DNA of 64,000 nt from DATKEJ01 sp963768715 (GCA_963768715.1 CAVYJC010000003.1:310001-374000); one strand, 5' to 3'. Numbered from the stretch's first letter, positions 23,616 through 32,739 are shown. Made by a program: numbers and translations. The notes: a model not told the origin generated them from the sequence alone.

Positions 23616-24929
23616 CTATCGACGGCCTTTGACGCGTCCTCCGCGCATGAGTCCGTCATAATGGCGCATCAGCAAATGACTCTCCACCTGCTGGAGCGTA
23701 TCGAGCGTTACGCCCACGAGGATGAGCAGGCTCGTGCCTCCGAAGAATCGCGAGAAGGCCAGCGAGACGCCGAGCTTGGCTGCGATGGCCGGAAGAATCG
23801 CCACCAGACCGAGAAAGATGGAGCCCGGAAGGGTGATGCGCGTCAAGATGTTGTCGATGAATTCGTTGGTCTGTTTGCCTGGACGAATGCCTGGGACGAA
23901 GCCGCCCTGGCGTTTCATCGTGTCGGCCATCTCCTTCGGGTTCACCGCAATGGCGGTATAGAAGTAGGTGAAGAAGACGCAGACGAAGAAGAAGACGGAC
24001 GAGTAACCCAGTCCGTGAAAGTCGCTGAACCAACCTCCGATCGCGTTCCAGAAGCCGCTTTCGGGAAAGAACGATGCGAACGTGCTCGGGATGAACATGA
24101 TCGACTGGGCGAAGATGATCGGCATCACACCGGCCGCGTTGACGCGAAGCGGGAGATATTGAGTGGCCCCGCCGTAGACCTTCCGGCCGACGATCCGCTT
24201 GGCATACTGAACCGGAATCCGCCGCGTGCCCTGCGTGATGAGCACCACGCCTGCGGTCACGAGTCCCAGAAACGCCAGTTCCACCAGGAATACAATCAGA
24301 TTCTCCTTCAGCGTGAACTCACTGTAGAGTGACTGAGGCAGGAAGGCCACGATGCCGATCATGATGATCAGCGAGATGCCGTTTCCGATACCGTTCTCCG
24401 TTATTCTCTCGCCGAGCCACATCACGAACAGGGTACCTGACGTCAGAACGATTACGGTACTGACCATGAAGAAGGTCGGAGACACGACGACGGCCGAACC
24501 CGTCCCCCCGTACTGCAGGCTGATCGCGTAACCGACACTCTGGAGTGCAGTAATGGCGACCGTGCCGTATCGGGTCAACTGGGTAATCTTTCGACGGCCT
24601 TCTTCCCCTTCCCGCTGGAGCTTCTGGAAGTAGGGTACGACCGCTCCAAGCAACTGGATAATGATCGAAGCCGTGATGTACGGCATAATGCCGAGCGCAA
24701 AAATACCCGCACGGAAGAACGCCCCGCCCACAAAGAGATCGAGCAGGCCGAACAGCGAGTTTGCGTTATTCGATGACGCGGCTTGAGCAAGGACGGACGC
24801 GTCGATACCCGGCAGCGTCACGTACGTGCCAATCCGGTAGACCACCAGAATGCCCAGCGTATACAGAATCCGCCGGCGCAGTTCTTCGATCTTGAAGATG
24901 TTCCTGAAACTTTCAGCTATTCCAGCCAT
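23616..24929 (-). CDS. secY: Preprotein translocase subunit SecY
   Basis: 437 residues with ten membrane segments. The start is MAGIAESFRNIFKIEELRRR, and the plug region TYVTLPGIDASV and the loop REGEEGRRKITQLTRYGT are canonical. The C-terminal cytoplasmic loop KEMADTMKRQGGFVPGIRPG is the ribosome- and SecA-binding part. It lies 33 bp after rplO. Confidence 0.97.
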   Translation of the reverse strand: MAGIAESFRNIFKIEELRRRILYTLGILVVYRIGTYVTLPGIDASVLAQAASSNNANSLFGLLDLFVGGAFFRAGIFALGIMPYITASIIIQLLGAVVPYFQKLQREGEEGRRKITQLTRYGTVAITALQSVGYAISLQYGGTGSAVVVSPTFFMVSTVIVLTSGTLFVMWLGERITENGIGNGISLIIMIGIVAFLPQSLYSEFTLKENLIVFLVELAFLGLVTAGVVLITQGTRRIPVQYAKRIVGRKVYGGATQYLPLRVNAAGVMPIIFAQSIMFIPSTFASFFPESGFWNAIGGWFSDFHGLGYSSVFFFVCVFFTYFYTAIAVNPKEMADTMKRQGGFVPGIRPGKQTNEFIDNILTRITLPGSIFLGLVAILPAIAAKLGVSLAFSRFFGGTSLLILVGVTLDTLQQVESHLLMRHYDGLMRGGRVKGRR

Positions 24930-24962
24930 CGGGCCGTTTCTCTTGTTAGATCACACTCGGTG

Positions 24963-25412
24963 TTAGGCCACCGATCCCCCAACCGCTTCGATCTTTTGCT
25001 TTGCAGAGGCACTGACCGCATGTACGCGGACATTTAGCGCAATACTCAGATCTCCCACGCCGAGAATCTTAACGCGATCGTTCTTGGAAATGGCGCCTGC
25101 CGAGGCAAGCACCTCGGGGGTCACATCCTGCTTCGGGTCGATCTTGCCCGCCTCGACCAGCTTACTCAGCCGGCTGAGATTCACGGGCGCGTAGGCCACC
25201 CGATTTCTATTCTTAAAGCCGTACTTCGGGATCCGCCGGATCAGCGGCATCTGGCCGCCTTCGAACCAGGCTGGAATCGAGGCGCCCGCACGGCTCTTCT
25301 GGCCCTTATGGCCCTTGGTGGACGTACCGCCGCGGCCGGATCCCTCTCCACGACCGATCCGCTTGCGATTCTTCCGCGAGCCTTGCGCGTATGTAAGCGA
25401 ACTCAATTTCAT
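24963..25412 (-). CDS. rplO: 50S ribosomal protein L15
   Basis: About 149 residues from the ATG at 25412 (MKLSSLTYAQGSRKNRKRIG); two further in-frame ATGs at 25418 and 25424 add two or four residues. The glycine-rich N-terminal tail (GRGEGSGRGGTSTKGHKGQK) and the C-terminal globular domain are typical. L15 is a late 50S assembly factor. It lies 51 bp after rpmD and 33 bp before secY. Confidence 0.95.
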   Translation of the reverse strand: MKLSSLTYAQGSRKNRKRIGRGEGSGRGGTSTKGHKGQKSRAGASIPAWFEGGQMPLIRRIPKYGFKNRNRVAYAPVNLSRLSKLVEAGKIDPKQDVTPEVLASAGAISKNDRVKILGVGDLSIALNVRVHAVSASAKQKIEAVGGSVA

Positions 25413-25463
25413 GTTCATCTCCACCAGGGACGCTCTGCGGCGACTCCCTGTCCTTGGTTATTG

Positions 25464-25661
25464 CTATTCGCTGAATTCCTCAACTGACACCAGGTGTGAA
25501 ACCTTCTCGATCATGCCGCGAATCTGCGGCGTGTCGGTGTGGACCACGCTATGGTTGAGCTTCCTGATGCCCAGCGCACGGATCGTCCGCTTCTGACGCT
25601 CGGGTCGATCGATGCCACTGCGAACCTGCGTGATCTTGAGTTTGTTCGTCTTCTTTGCCAT
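25464..25661 (-). CDS. rpmD: 50S ribosomal protein L30
   Basis: 65 residues: MAKKTNKLKITQVRSGIDRP, then RALGIRKLNHSVVHTDTPQI and a C-terminal ending VSVEEFSE. This is the short bacterial L30. It sits 6 bp after rpsE and 51 bp before rplO, the normal spc-operon place. Confidence 0.95.
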   Translation of the reverse strand: MAKKTNKLKITQVRSGIDRPERQKRTIRALGIRKLNHSVVHTDTPQIRGMIEKVSHLVSVEEFSE

Positions 25662-25667
25662 GACGTC

Positions 25668-26201
25668 CTATCCCTGAAATACTCGTGACAGCGAAATCTG
25701 ACGGCGCTTGGACACCGCGACGGGGTCGACGAGATTCTGCAATGCGTTGAGCGTTGCCGCGACGACGTTGTGAGGATTGCTGGATCCGAGCGATTTCGAC
25801 AGAATGTCTTTCACGCCCGCGCATTCCAAGACGGCGCGCACCGCGCCGCCGGCGATGACGCCGGTACCGGCCGATGCAGGCTTAAGCAGCACCTTCGCGG
25901 CATCCTGTTTGCCGACGATGGCATGTGGGATCGTGCCGTTCAGCACGGGCACACGAACCAGATTTCGTTTCGCAGCCTCGGTCCCCTTCGAGATGGCGTC
26001 GGCGACTTCACGGGCCTTTCCGAGTCCGTGGCCAACCCGTCCTTTGCCGTCGCCAACCACGACTACGGCGTTGAAGGAGAACCGCCGGCCGCCCTTGACG
26101 ACTTTGGCAACCCGTTTGACACTCACCAACCGTTCGATGAGATCGGATTGCTCAGCCCCGGAGCGACTTCTGCGTTTTTCTTGTTTCGGTCTTTTAGCCA
26201 T
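25668..26201 (-). CDS. rpsE: 30S ribosomal protein S5
   Basis: 177 residues: dsRBD-like N-terminal domain (VVKGGRRFSFNAVVVVGDGK), then the C-terminal domain with ASAGTGVIAGGAVRAVLECA. S5 helps mRNA unwinding and decoding fidelity. The loop where spectinomycin-resistance changes fall (VKGGRR) looks wild-type. It lies 29 bp after rplR. Confidence 0.97.
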   Translation of the reverse strand: MAKRPKQEKRRSRSGAEQSDLIERLVSVKRVAKVVKGGRRFSFNAVVVVGDGKGRVGHGLGKAREVADAISKGTEAAKRNLVRVPVLNGTIPHAIVGKQDAAKVLLKPASAGTGVIAGGAVRAVLECAGVKDILSKSLGSSNPHNVVAATLNALQNLVDPVAVSKRRQISLSRVFQG

Positions 26202-26230
26202 ATCGATGCGGCTGTCTGTCAGTTCTCGTT

Positions 26231-26590
26231 TTATACTTGGATTCCGCCCTCGCGGACGCCTTCGGCCAGTGCCTTGACCCTACCGTGATAGCGGTAGGTG
26301 TTTCTGTCGAACACGACGCGCTGGATCCCAACTTCCTTTAGCCGGTCAGCCAGGACGCGTCCTGCCGCCCGACTGAGCTCAACAGGAGTTCCCTTCGCAT
26401 CGCCAACATCGTTCTTTCGAGTCGATGCAGCGGCGAGGGTACGGCCCAACCGGTCGTCGATCACCTGCGCGTACATCACCGTGTTCGAGCGGAACACGCA
26501 GAGGCGCGGACGTTCCGCTGTTCCCTGAATCCGAGCCCGGATTCCGCGGCGCAGACGCGCTCGACGGAGATTCTTTACATTCTTTGCCAT
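26231..26590 (-). CDS. rplR: 50S ribosomal protein L18
   Basis: 119 residues: a basic N-terminus (MAKNVKNLRRARLRRGIRAR) and the 5S rRNA-binding fold with RLCVFRSNTVMYAQVIDD and FDRNTYRYHGRVKALAEG. It binds 5S rRNA with L5 and L25. It lies 34 bp after rplF. Confidence 0.96.
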   Translation of the reverse strand: MAKNVKNLRRARLRRGIRARIQGTAERPRLCVFRSNTVMYAQVIDDRLGRTLAAASTRKNDVGDAKGTPVELSRAAGRVLADRLKEVGIQRVVFDRNTYRYHGRVKALAEGVREGGIQV

Positions 26591-26624
26591 TGCTCTAATG
26601 CCGTGACTGTTGCGTTCTTGTCAC

Positions 26625-27182
26625 CTATCTCGCTGCCGTCTTACCGGCTTTTCTGCGTACATACTCTCCAACATAGCGGACTCCTTTGCCCTTATAGGGT
26701 TCAGGCGGGCGCAGGCCGCGAATCTTGGCGGCCACCTGACCAACCAACTGCTTATCGATGCCTTCCACTTTGATGATCGGGGCCGATCCCCGGGTCTTGA
26801 TTTCGACGGTGATCGAGATACCTTCCGGCGGCAGGAAGTAAATCGGATGCGAATACCCGAGCGCGAGCTCGAGAACGCCGTTCTGAACTTCCGCGCGGTA
26901 GCCGACACCGATCACTTCCAACTGGCGCTCAAACCCTTCGGTCACGCCCGTCACCATGTTGTCGAGCAACGAACGGTAAAGTCCGTGCATCGAACGATGG
27001 CGCTTCTGATCGGTCGGACGACTCACGACCATTTCGCCATTTTCAAGCTGCACCGAAATATCCGGTGCAACCTGAAGGCTCAGCTTGCCCTTCGGTCCAC
27101 TGACGGTGACCATATTCGTCGGGGAGACTTCAACTTTCACCCCTTCATTCACAACCACCGGCGACTTGCCAATTCGTGACAT
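26625..27182 (-). CDS. rplF: 50S ribosomal protein L6
   Basis: 185 residues with the two L6 repeats: MSRIGKSPVVVNEGVKVEVS and GPKGKLSLQVAPDISV begin the first, and GYSHPIYFLPPEGISITVE the second. It ends with PPEPYKGKGVRYVGEYVRRK, which contacts the factor-binding centre. It follows rpsH after 88 bp, the widest gap within the spc part. Confidence 0.97.
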   Translation of the reverse strand: MSRIGKSPVVVNEGVKVEVSPTNMVTVSGPKGKLSLQVAPDISVQLENGEMVVSRPTDQKRHRSMHGLYRSLLDNMVTGVTEGFERQLEVIGVGYRAEVQNGVLELALGYSHPIYFLPPEGISITVEIKTRGSAPIIKVEGIDKQLVGQVAAKIRGLRPPEPYKGKGVRYVGEYVRRKAGKTAAR

Positions 27183-27270
27183 AATCTTCCTCTGAAAACT
27201 TGCGGGATCCGCCCGGCTTCAAGCCTGCACTTCGGATTCCGTACTCACATCCTTCGCCAGATCTCTATTT

Positions 27271-27669
27271 TTACCAGACGTGGGCCAGCACTTCGCCGCC
27301 CACGTTTGCCATTCTCGCTTCTTTGTCGGTCATCACGCCGCGGGATGTCGACAGGATGGCGATGCCAAGCCCGTTGAGTACTCGCGGGAGACTATCCGCC
27401 GACGTATAGGTACGCAGGCCCGGCTTCGACACGCGTTTGAGCGCATGGATGGCGGGCTGCCCCTCCCGATCATACTTGAGGTAGATCCGGATAAGGCCCT
27501 GCTTGTCGTCATCAATGTCGACGTACTTACGCACGTAGCCCTTATCAACAAGGATCTGCGTGATGGCCCGCTTCAACTTGGAAGCCGGGACATCGACGAA
27601 TTTGTGCTGTGCACGCTGCCCGTTCCGAATGCGGGTCAACAGGTCAGCTACGGGATCCGTTACGTTCAT
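27271..27669 (-). CDS. rpsH: 30S ribosomal protein S8
   Basis: 132 residues: MNVTDPVADLLTRIRNGQRA and a C-terminal core SLPRVLNGLGIAILSTSRGV that binds the central domain of 16S rRNA. S8 represses the spc operon in E. coli; no clear mRNA target could be recognised here. It lies 35 bp after rpsN. Confidence 0.97.
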   Translation of the reverse strand: MNVTDPVADLLTRIRNGQRAQHKFVDVPASKLKRAITQILVDKGYVRKYVDIDDDKQGLIRIYLKYDREGQPAIHALKRVSKPGLRTYTSADSLPRVLNGLGIAILSTSRGVMTDKEARMANVGGEVLAHVW

Positions 27670-27704
27670 ATACTTATTCAGTCATTCAGGAGAGCTTGTC
27701 GGGC

Positions 27705-27974
27705 TCACCAGCTTGATTTGCGAATACCTGGAATCTTGCCTTCCCGCGACATGTTGCGGAACACGATCCGGGAAACCCCGAATTCCCTCATGTACCCGCG
27801 CGACCGTCCGGTCAGCGCACATCGATTGCGCAGACGAACCTTCGACGAGTTCCGCGGCAACTTCTGGAGGCCTTCCATGTCTCCGGCCTCTTTCAATGCC
27901 TGGCGCTTCTCGGCGTATTTCTCGACAAGGCGTCGGCGCTTGGCTTCGCGTGCAATCCAGCTTTTCTTAGCCAT
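27705..27974 (-). CDS. rpsN: 30S ribosomal protein S14, zinc-independent
   Basis: 89 residues, the long type: MAKKSWIAREAKRRRLVEKY, the insertion KLPRNSSKVRLRNRCALTG and the tail REGKIPGIRKSSW. Only one cysteine remains, so the zinc ribbon of the short form is absent. It follows rplE after 18 bp. Confidence 0.96.
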   Translation of the reverse strand: MAKKSWIAREAKRRRLVEKYAEKRQALKEAGDMEGLQKLPRNSSKVRLRNRCALTGRSRGYMREFGVSRIVFRNMSREGKIPGIRKSSW

Positions 27975-27992
27975 AAAAAACGTTCGTCTTGA

Positions 27993-28571
27993 TTATTCCT
28001 CTGATTTCTGCTCTCTGCGAACGAACGGCATGCCCAGCTCTTTCAAGAGAGCCAGCGCCTCTTCGTCGCGCTCGGCGGTCGTCACAAACGTGACGTCCAT
28101 TCCCGAAATCTGGTCAACCTTGTCCAAGTCGATTTCCGGGAAAATGATCTGCTCCTTAACGCCCAGCGTATAGTTACCGCGGCCGTCAAAGCTGCGGTCA
28201 GAGATACCCCGAAAGTCACGGACTCTCGGCAGGGCGAGCATGATCAGTCGTTCCATGAATTCGTACATCCGATCTCCGCGGAGCGTCACGTGCGCCCCGA
28301 TGGGCATGCCGTCGCGGATCTTGAAGTTCGAAACACTCTTGCGCGCCTTCGCGATGACAGGGTGTTGACCGGCAACGCGGCGCAGTTCGTCGACGGCGTC
28401 GTCGAGACGCTTCTTGTTCGTTGACGCTTCGCCCACGCCCTTGTTAACGGAGATCTTGACCAGGCGCGGCACCTGCATGGTATTGGAGTACCCGAACTGC
28501 TTCATGAGCGCGGGAACGATCTCATCCTGATACCGCTTCTTCAGTGTTGGGACGTAATTCTTTTCAGCCAT
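27993..28571 (-). CDS. rplE: 50S ribosomal protein L5
   Basis: 192 residues: MAEKNYVPTLKKRYQDEIVP, then GVGEASTNKKRLDDAVDEL and IAKARKSVSNFKIRDGMPIG, and the end RDFRGISDRSFDGRGNYTLG. L5 binds 5S rRNA and contacts P-site tRNA. It lies 32 bp after rplX. Confidence 0.97.
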   Translation of the reverse strand: MAEKNYVPTLKKRYQDEIVPALMKQFGYSNTMQVPRLVKISVNKGVGEASTNKKRLDDAVDELRRVAGQHPVIAKARKSVSNFKIRDGMPIGAHVTLRGDRMYEFMERLIMLALPRVRDFRGISDRSFDGRGNYTLGVKEQIIFPEIDLDKVDQISGMDVTFVTTAERDEEALALLKELGMPFVRREQKSEE

Positions 28572-28603
28572 TTCGATTCTCTTCTATACCGAGTCCAATC
28601 GTC

Positions 28604-28975
28604 TCAGTGGTCGAGTTCCTCCTTGGTCGTAACGGCGTAGCGGACCCATTCGCGGCGCCCGGTCTCCGGATCTTGGATCAGCCGGCGGCCGACCCGGGTC
28701 GGGTTGCCGTCGGAATCGACCGGCATCACGTTCGAGATGTGAATAGGCATCTCGCGCTCGATGCGGCCACCCTGGGGATACATCTGATTCGGCCGCGTGT
28801 GGCGTACGCGAATATTGACGCCCTCCACGATAATCCGTGAGGTCTTCGGGAAGACACGGAGCACTTTCCCCTGGTAGCCTCTCTCGCGGGGACGCATCCC
28901 CGTGAAGGCTTTGGTCAGTGCGACCATGTCGCCTTTCCGAACGTGCAGCTTCTGTTTGGTTGATTTCTTTTTCAT
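28604..28975 (-). CDS. rplX: 50S ribosomal protein L24
   Basis: 123 residues: KOW domain with KLHVRKGDMVALTKAFTGMR and GYQGKVLRVFPKTSRIIVEG. The C-terminal part DGNPTRVGRRLIQDPETGRR is present. It is an early 50S assembly initiator. It lies 26 bp after rplN. Confidence 0.95.
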   Translation of the reverse strand: MKKKSTKQKLHVRKGDMVALTKAFTGMRPRERGYQGKVLRVFPKTSRIIVEGVNIRVRHTRPNQMYPQGGRIEREMPIHISNVMPVDSDGNPTRVGRRLIQDPETGRREWVRYAVTTKEELDH

Positions 28976-29001
28976 CGTCTCTAGACGTTTTGTCTCTCCG
29001 C

Positions 29002-29370
29002 TTAGAGCACCTCCGGCGCAAGCGAAACAATGCGCATGAACTGCTTTTCACGGAGTTCTCTGGCGACCGGACCGAAAATCCGCGTTCCGCGCGGTTCACC
29101 CGTCGGCGTCAGAAGGACCGCTGCGTTTTCGTCAAATCGGATGTAGGAGCCGTCGGCACGGCGATACTCCTTTTTCGTTCTGACTACAACGGCCGTAGAA
29201 ACTTCTCCCTTCTTGACGTTGCCGCCCGGAATCGCCGACTTGACGGTCACAACGATCTTGTCCCCAATGCGTGCGTACCGCCGGCCGCTGCCGCCGAGCA
29301 CGCGGATACAAAGGACCTCTTTGGCGCCACTGTTATCGGCTACTGCCAGTCTGGATTCCTGCTGAATCAT
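29002..29370 (-). CDS. rplN: 50S ribosomal protein L14
   Basis: 122 residues, the standard size: MIQQESRLAVADNSGAKEVL, GDKIVVTVKSAIPGG and a C-terminus GTRIFGPVARELREKQFMRI. L14 forms an intersubunit bridge and binds the silencing factor RsfS in many bacteria. It lies 30 bp after rpsQ. Confidence 0.97.
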   Translation of the reverse strand: MIQQESRLAVADNSGAKEVLCIRVLGGSGRRYARIGDKIVVTVKSAIPGGNVKKGEVSTAVVVRTKKEYRRADGSYIRFDENAAVLLTPTGEPRGTRIFGPVARELREKQFMRIVSLAPEVL

Positions 29371-29400
29371 TTCTGCCTACTCTTGCTTTGAAATCAGGCG

Positions 29401-29670
29401 TTATCGGGCTCTCTCGACGACCTCGACGAGACGCCAGCGTTTGCGTTTGCTCAGCGGACGCGTCTCCATGATGCGCACCGTATCCCCCACGTGCGCATCG
29501 TTGGCATCGTCATGAGCCATCAACTTCGTCGTCTTCTTGACGAACTTGTGGTAAATCGGGTGCTTTACCTGGCGTTGGATCGCCACGACGATGGACTTAT
29601 CCATCCCGTCGCTCACGACGACTCCGACACGCTCTTTCCGTCTATTGCGGGTTTCCATTTCTGAACTCAC
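29401..29670 (-). CDS. rpsQ: 30S ribosomal protein S17
   Basis: 89 residues: RKERVGVVVSDGMDKSIVVA and HPIYHKFVKKTTKLMAHDD, the OB-fold of S17, then GDTVRIMETRPLSKRKRWRL. The start follows rpmC after 30 bp. Confidence 0.96.
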   Translation of the reverse strand: MSSEMETRNRRKERVGVVVSDGMDKSIVVAIQRQVKHPIYHKFVKKTTKLMAHDDANDAHVGDTVRIMETRPLSKRKRWRLVEVVERAR

Positions 29671-29700
29671 GTCCTATTTCGCGTCCTTCGATCAGGTCAG

Positions 29701-29910
29701 TTACTGTTCTGTGGCACTTTCCGCCGCCGCACGTTCTGTGAGAATCGTGGTCAGGCGGGCAATTTCGCGCCGTTTCTGCCGAAGCACTGCCGGATTCTCG
29801 AGCTGCGCGATCGCATGCTGGAATCGCAACTGCTGCACGGCCTTCTTCTCGTCGACTATCCGCTGCCGGATTTCCTCGGAAGTGAGGTCTCGAATTTCCT
29901 TTGCCTTCAT
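29701..29910 (-). CDS. rpmC: 50S ribosomal protein L29
   Basis: 69 residues: MKAKEIRDLTSEEIRQRIVD and LENPAVLRQKRREIARLTT form the two-helix L29 fold at the tunnel exit, where trigger factor and SRP dock. The C-terminal tail (ERAAAESATEQ) is slightly longer than usual. It lies 15 bp after rplP. Confidence 0.95.
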   Translation of the reverse strand: MKAKEIRDLTSEEIRQRIVDEKKAVQQLRFQHAIAQLENPAVLRQKRREIARLTTILTERAAAESATEQ

Positions 29911-29925
29911 CCTGATACGTCGGTT

Positions 29926-30357
29926 CTATTTGTCCGCGCCCGCGTAATCGGGCCGAATCACAAATCTGGTCTTAATGGGCAGTTTCTGTTGCGCAAGGCG
30001 CATGGCTTCTTTGGCGAGATCGATCGGAACGCCGCCACCGATCTCGAACATGACCCGACCCGGCTTGACAACGGCGACCCAGTACTCGGGTGAGCCTTTC
30101 CCCTTACCCATCCGGGTTTCGGCCGGCTTCTTGGTAACGGGCTTGTCAGGAAAGATTCGGATCCAGACTTTCCCAGTCCGTTTCATGTGCCTGGTCATCG
30201 CAATACGGGCGGCTTCGATCTGGCGGCTGGTGATCCAGGCCGACTCTTCCGCCTTGATGGCGAAATCACCGAACTCGATCTTTGTGCCGCGACCGGCCGG
30301 GCCCTTCATGCGACCTTTCTGCATCTTGCGGAACTTGGTCCGCTTCGGCATCAACAT
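29926..30357 (-). CDS. rplP: 50S ribosomal protein L16
   Basis: 143 residues: MLMPKRTKFRKMQKGRMKGP, then ITSRQIEAARIAMTRHMKRT and TRMGKGKGSPEYWVAVVKPG, all canonical for L16 near the A site. The starting ATG at 30357 fits the family (E. coli begins MLQPKRTK). It lies 27 bp after rpsC. Confidence 0.97.
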   Translation of the reverse strand: MLMPKRTKFRKMQKGRMKGPAGRGTKIEFGDFAIKAEESAWITSRQIEAARIAMTRHMKRTGKVWIRIFPDKPVTKKPAETRMGKGKGSPEYWVAVVKPGRVMFEIGGGVPIDLAKEAMRLAQQKLPIKTRFVIRPDYAGADK

Positions 30358-30384
30358 GACGACGTTCCTCGGGTTTTAACTAAT

Positions 30385-31119
30385 TCAGCTGGCCCCTTCA
30401 TCCGACCGCTTGCGGCGTCGCCGGCGACGCCGTTCGGGCGGGGCGGCCTGTGCCTGTTGAAGCGGAGATTGGGCATTCGGGCTCAGATCGGGCTTGCCGA
30501 TTACCTCGCCCAGGAAAATCCATACTTTGACACCAGTCGTCCCGTAAATCGTGAACGCGGTGGCTTGCGAATAATCAATGTTTGCGCGAACCGTGTGCAG
30601 CGGTACGCGTCCCTCCAGATACTGCTCGGAGCGACTCATCTCGGCCCCGCCAAGGCGTCCTGCCACGCGGATGCGAATTCCCTCGGCGCCCATTCGCATG
30701 GCGGCCGCAAGCGATTGCTTCATCGCACGACGGAACGAGACACGTCCTTCCAGCTGCTGTGCAATATTCTGTGCAACCAGGCTGGCATCCAGCTCAGGTC
30801 GTTTGATTTCACTGATATTGATCTGGATGTCCTTCTCAGTGAGCTGCTTCAACTCCTCACGAAGCTTCTCGACCTCAGCACCACCGCGGCCGATCACGAC
30901 GCCCGGCCGGCTGGTGTGGAGTGTGAGAATGACCCGCTTGGGGGTCCGCTCGATAACGATGCGGCTCAGCCCGGCCCGCTTGAGGCGCTCCCTCAAGTAC
31001 GTGCGAATCTTGCCGTCTTCGATCAGTTTAGCCGCGTAGTCGCCTTCGGCGTACCAGTTGGAATCCCAACCTCTAATGACGCCCAGGCGAAACCCGACAG
31101 GATGCGTTTTCTGACCCAA
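30385..31119 (-). CDS. rpsC: 30S ribosomal protein S3
   Basis: 244 residues: MGQKTHPVGFRLGVIRGWDS, the KH domain with VVIGRGGAEVEKLREELKQL, and the C-terminal AEMSRSEQYLEGRVPLHTVR. It ends with an arginine-lysine tail (PPERRRRRRRKRSDEGAS) somewhat longer than the E. coli tail. S3 forms the mRNA entry helicase with S4 and S5. It lies 20 bp after rplV. Confidence 0.97.
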   Translation of the reverse strand: MGQKTHPVGFRLGVIRGWDSNWYAEGDYAAKLIEDGKIRTYLRERLKRAGLSRIVIERTPKRVILTLHTSRPGVVIGRGGAEVEKLREELKQLTEKDIQINISEIKRPELDASLVAQNIAQQLEGRVSFRRAMKQSLAAAMRMGAEGIRIRVAGRLGGAEMSRSEQYLEGRVPLHTVRANIDYSQATAFTIYGTTGVKVWIFLGEVIGKPDLSPNAQSPLQQAQAAPPERRRRRRRKRSDEGAS

Positions 31120-31139
31120 TGCTTTCCTCGTTCTTGTAG

Positions 31140-31508
31140 TTATGCGTCCGATTCCGCGGAATCCGCCGCAGCCGAGCCGACCACTACGGTCAGGTGACTC
31201 ATGCGCTTCCGAATGCGATGTGCGCGTCCCCGCGGAGCGGGACGAACGCGCTTGACCATGGGCGCCCCATCGACCGCGATGTGTCGAATGACGAGCGCCT
31301 CTTCATCCACCCGCTCATCGGCGGATCGATCCATAAGATTGTGTACCGCCGAATGGATCGTCGCTTCGACCCAACGTGCCGCCCGCTGGGGCATGTAGTG
31401 CAGCGTGCTCAGCGCATCGCCCACTTTCATGCCGCGGATGGCGTCGACGACGATGCGCATCTTCCGAGGCGAACCGTGGACGTACTTGCGTACAGCTCTT
31501 GCTTCCAT
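31140..31508 (-). CDS. rplV: 50S ribosomal protein L22
   Basis: 122 residues: VRKYVHGSPRKMRIVVDAIR and the tunnel-loop region VDGAPMVKRVRPAPRGRAHR, where macrolide-resistance changes occur, appear normal. The end has TVVVGSAAADSAESDA, a short non-conserved tail. It follows rpsS after 33 bp. Confidence 0.96.
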   Translation of the reverse strand: MEARAVRKYVHGSPRKMRIVVDAIRGMKVGDALSTLHYMPQRAARWVEATIHSAVHNLMDRSADERVDEEALVIRHIAVDGAPMVKRVRPAPRGRAHRIRKRMSHLTVVVGSAAADSAESDA

Positions 31509-31541
31509 GATCTATCGTCTGTTCTGCAGAAATTTCAACGT

Positions 31542-31829
31542 CTACTTGCGGCGTGCCCTGGTATCCACTTTGCTCCCCGGGTGACCGCGGAACGTGCGCG
31601 TCGGAGCGAATTCGCCGAGACGATGGCCGACCATGTTCTCGGTGATATAAATGGGGATGAACTGCTTGCCGTTATGAACGGCAAACGTATGCCCGACGAA
31701 TTCGGGCATGATCATCGAACCTCGGCTCCACGTTTTGATTACCCGCTTGCGACCGGCCTGGTTCATCTCCTCAACCCGCCGTATCAGCTTGTAATGAACA
31801 AAGGGCCCTTTCTTCAGTGAGCGTGCCAT
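31542..31829 (-). CDS. rpsS: 30S ribosomal protein S19
   Basis: 95 residues: MARSLKKGPFVHYKLIRRVE, then RGSMIMPEFVGHTFAVHNGK and FAPTRTFRGHPGSKVDTRAR. It binds the 16S head with S13. It lies 37 bp after rplB. Confidence 0.97.
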   Translation of the reverse strand: MARSLKKGPFVHYKLIRRVEEMNQAGRKRVIKTWSRGSMIMPEFVGHTFAVHNGKQFIPIYITENMVGHRLGEFAPTRTFRGHPGSKVDTRARRK

Positions 31830-31866
31830 ATTCCTGCTTCTAAATACTCAACTAGCCTTACTAGGC

Positions 31867-32694
31867 CTAAACCTGATTTCGTCTACGAACGATGTAGCGA
31901 TTCGACGTATTGCGACGCTTTCTCGTCCTGAATCCTTTTGCCGGCTGACCCCACGGCGATCTCGGGTGGCCTCCTGAGGCCTTGCCCTCGCCACCACCCA
32001 TCGGGTGATCGATCGGGTTCATGGCAACACCACGCGTCTGCGGGCGAACACCCATCCATCGCTTCCGGCCCGCCTTTCCGACATCCATATTCATGTGTTC
32101 GGGATTGCTCGTCGTCCCGATCGTTGCCGTACAATCGACCGGCACCTGCCGCACTTCACCCGAAGGCAGCTTCAAGGTGGCCAATCGTCCGGCCCGCGCC
32201 ACGAGCTGCGCAAACGTGCCGGCCGAGCGAGCCATCTGCGCACCCTTGCCCGGCTTCAGCTCAACCGCGTGGACGAACGTTCCAAGCGGGACGTTCGCAA
32301 GCGGAAGACAATTGCCAGGATCGGGAGGCGCGGTCGGGCCGCTCACCACTTCCTGTCCGACACCGACACGGTCCGGCGCCACGATATATCTCTTCTCGCC
32401 GTCGGCGTATATCAGCAGCGCGATCCGCGCCGAACGGTTCGGATCGTACTCGATGCTCGCCACGCGTGCGGGAATGCCGTACTTGTTGCGCTTGAAGTCG
32501 ATCACGCGGTATCGCCGCTTGTGGCCTCCGCCTCTGTGACGGGAGGTAATCCGCCCGTTCGAATTGCGACCGCCCGACTTCTTCAACGGCGCAACAAGCG
32601 ACTTCTCAGGCTCCGATCGCGTAATGTCCGCGAACGTGTCTACCGACCGGTGCCGCTGTCCAGGTGTAACTGGTTTCAGGTTCCTTATCGCCAT
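31867..32694 (-). CDS. rplB: 50S ribosomal protein L2
   Basis: 275 residues: MAIRNLKPVTPGQRHRSVDT, RITSRHRGGGHKRRYRVIDF and the C-terminal NPIDHPMGGGEGKASGGHPR, the loop whose histidine supports peptidyl-transfer-centre function. It lies 45 bp after rplW. Confidence 0.97.
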   Translation of the reverse strand: MAIRNLKPVTPGQRHRSVDTFADITRSEPEKSLVAPLKKSGGRNSNGRITSRHRGGGHKRRYRVIDFKRNKYGIPARVASIEYDPNRSARIALLIYADGEKRYIVAPDRVGVGQEVVSGPTAPPDPGNCLPLANVPLGTFVHAVELKPGKGAQMARSAGTFAQLVARAGRLATLKLPSGEVRQVPVDCTATIGTTSNPEHMNMDVGKAGRKRWMGVRPQTRGVAMNPIDHPMGGGEGKASGGHPRSPWGQPAKGFRTRKRRNTSNRYIVRRRNQV

Positions 32695-32739
32695 TGCTTG
32701 TCTCTTTCAGATTCTCGTCCCGATACGTCGGGCTTCGGA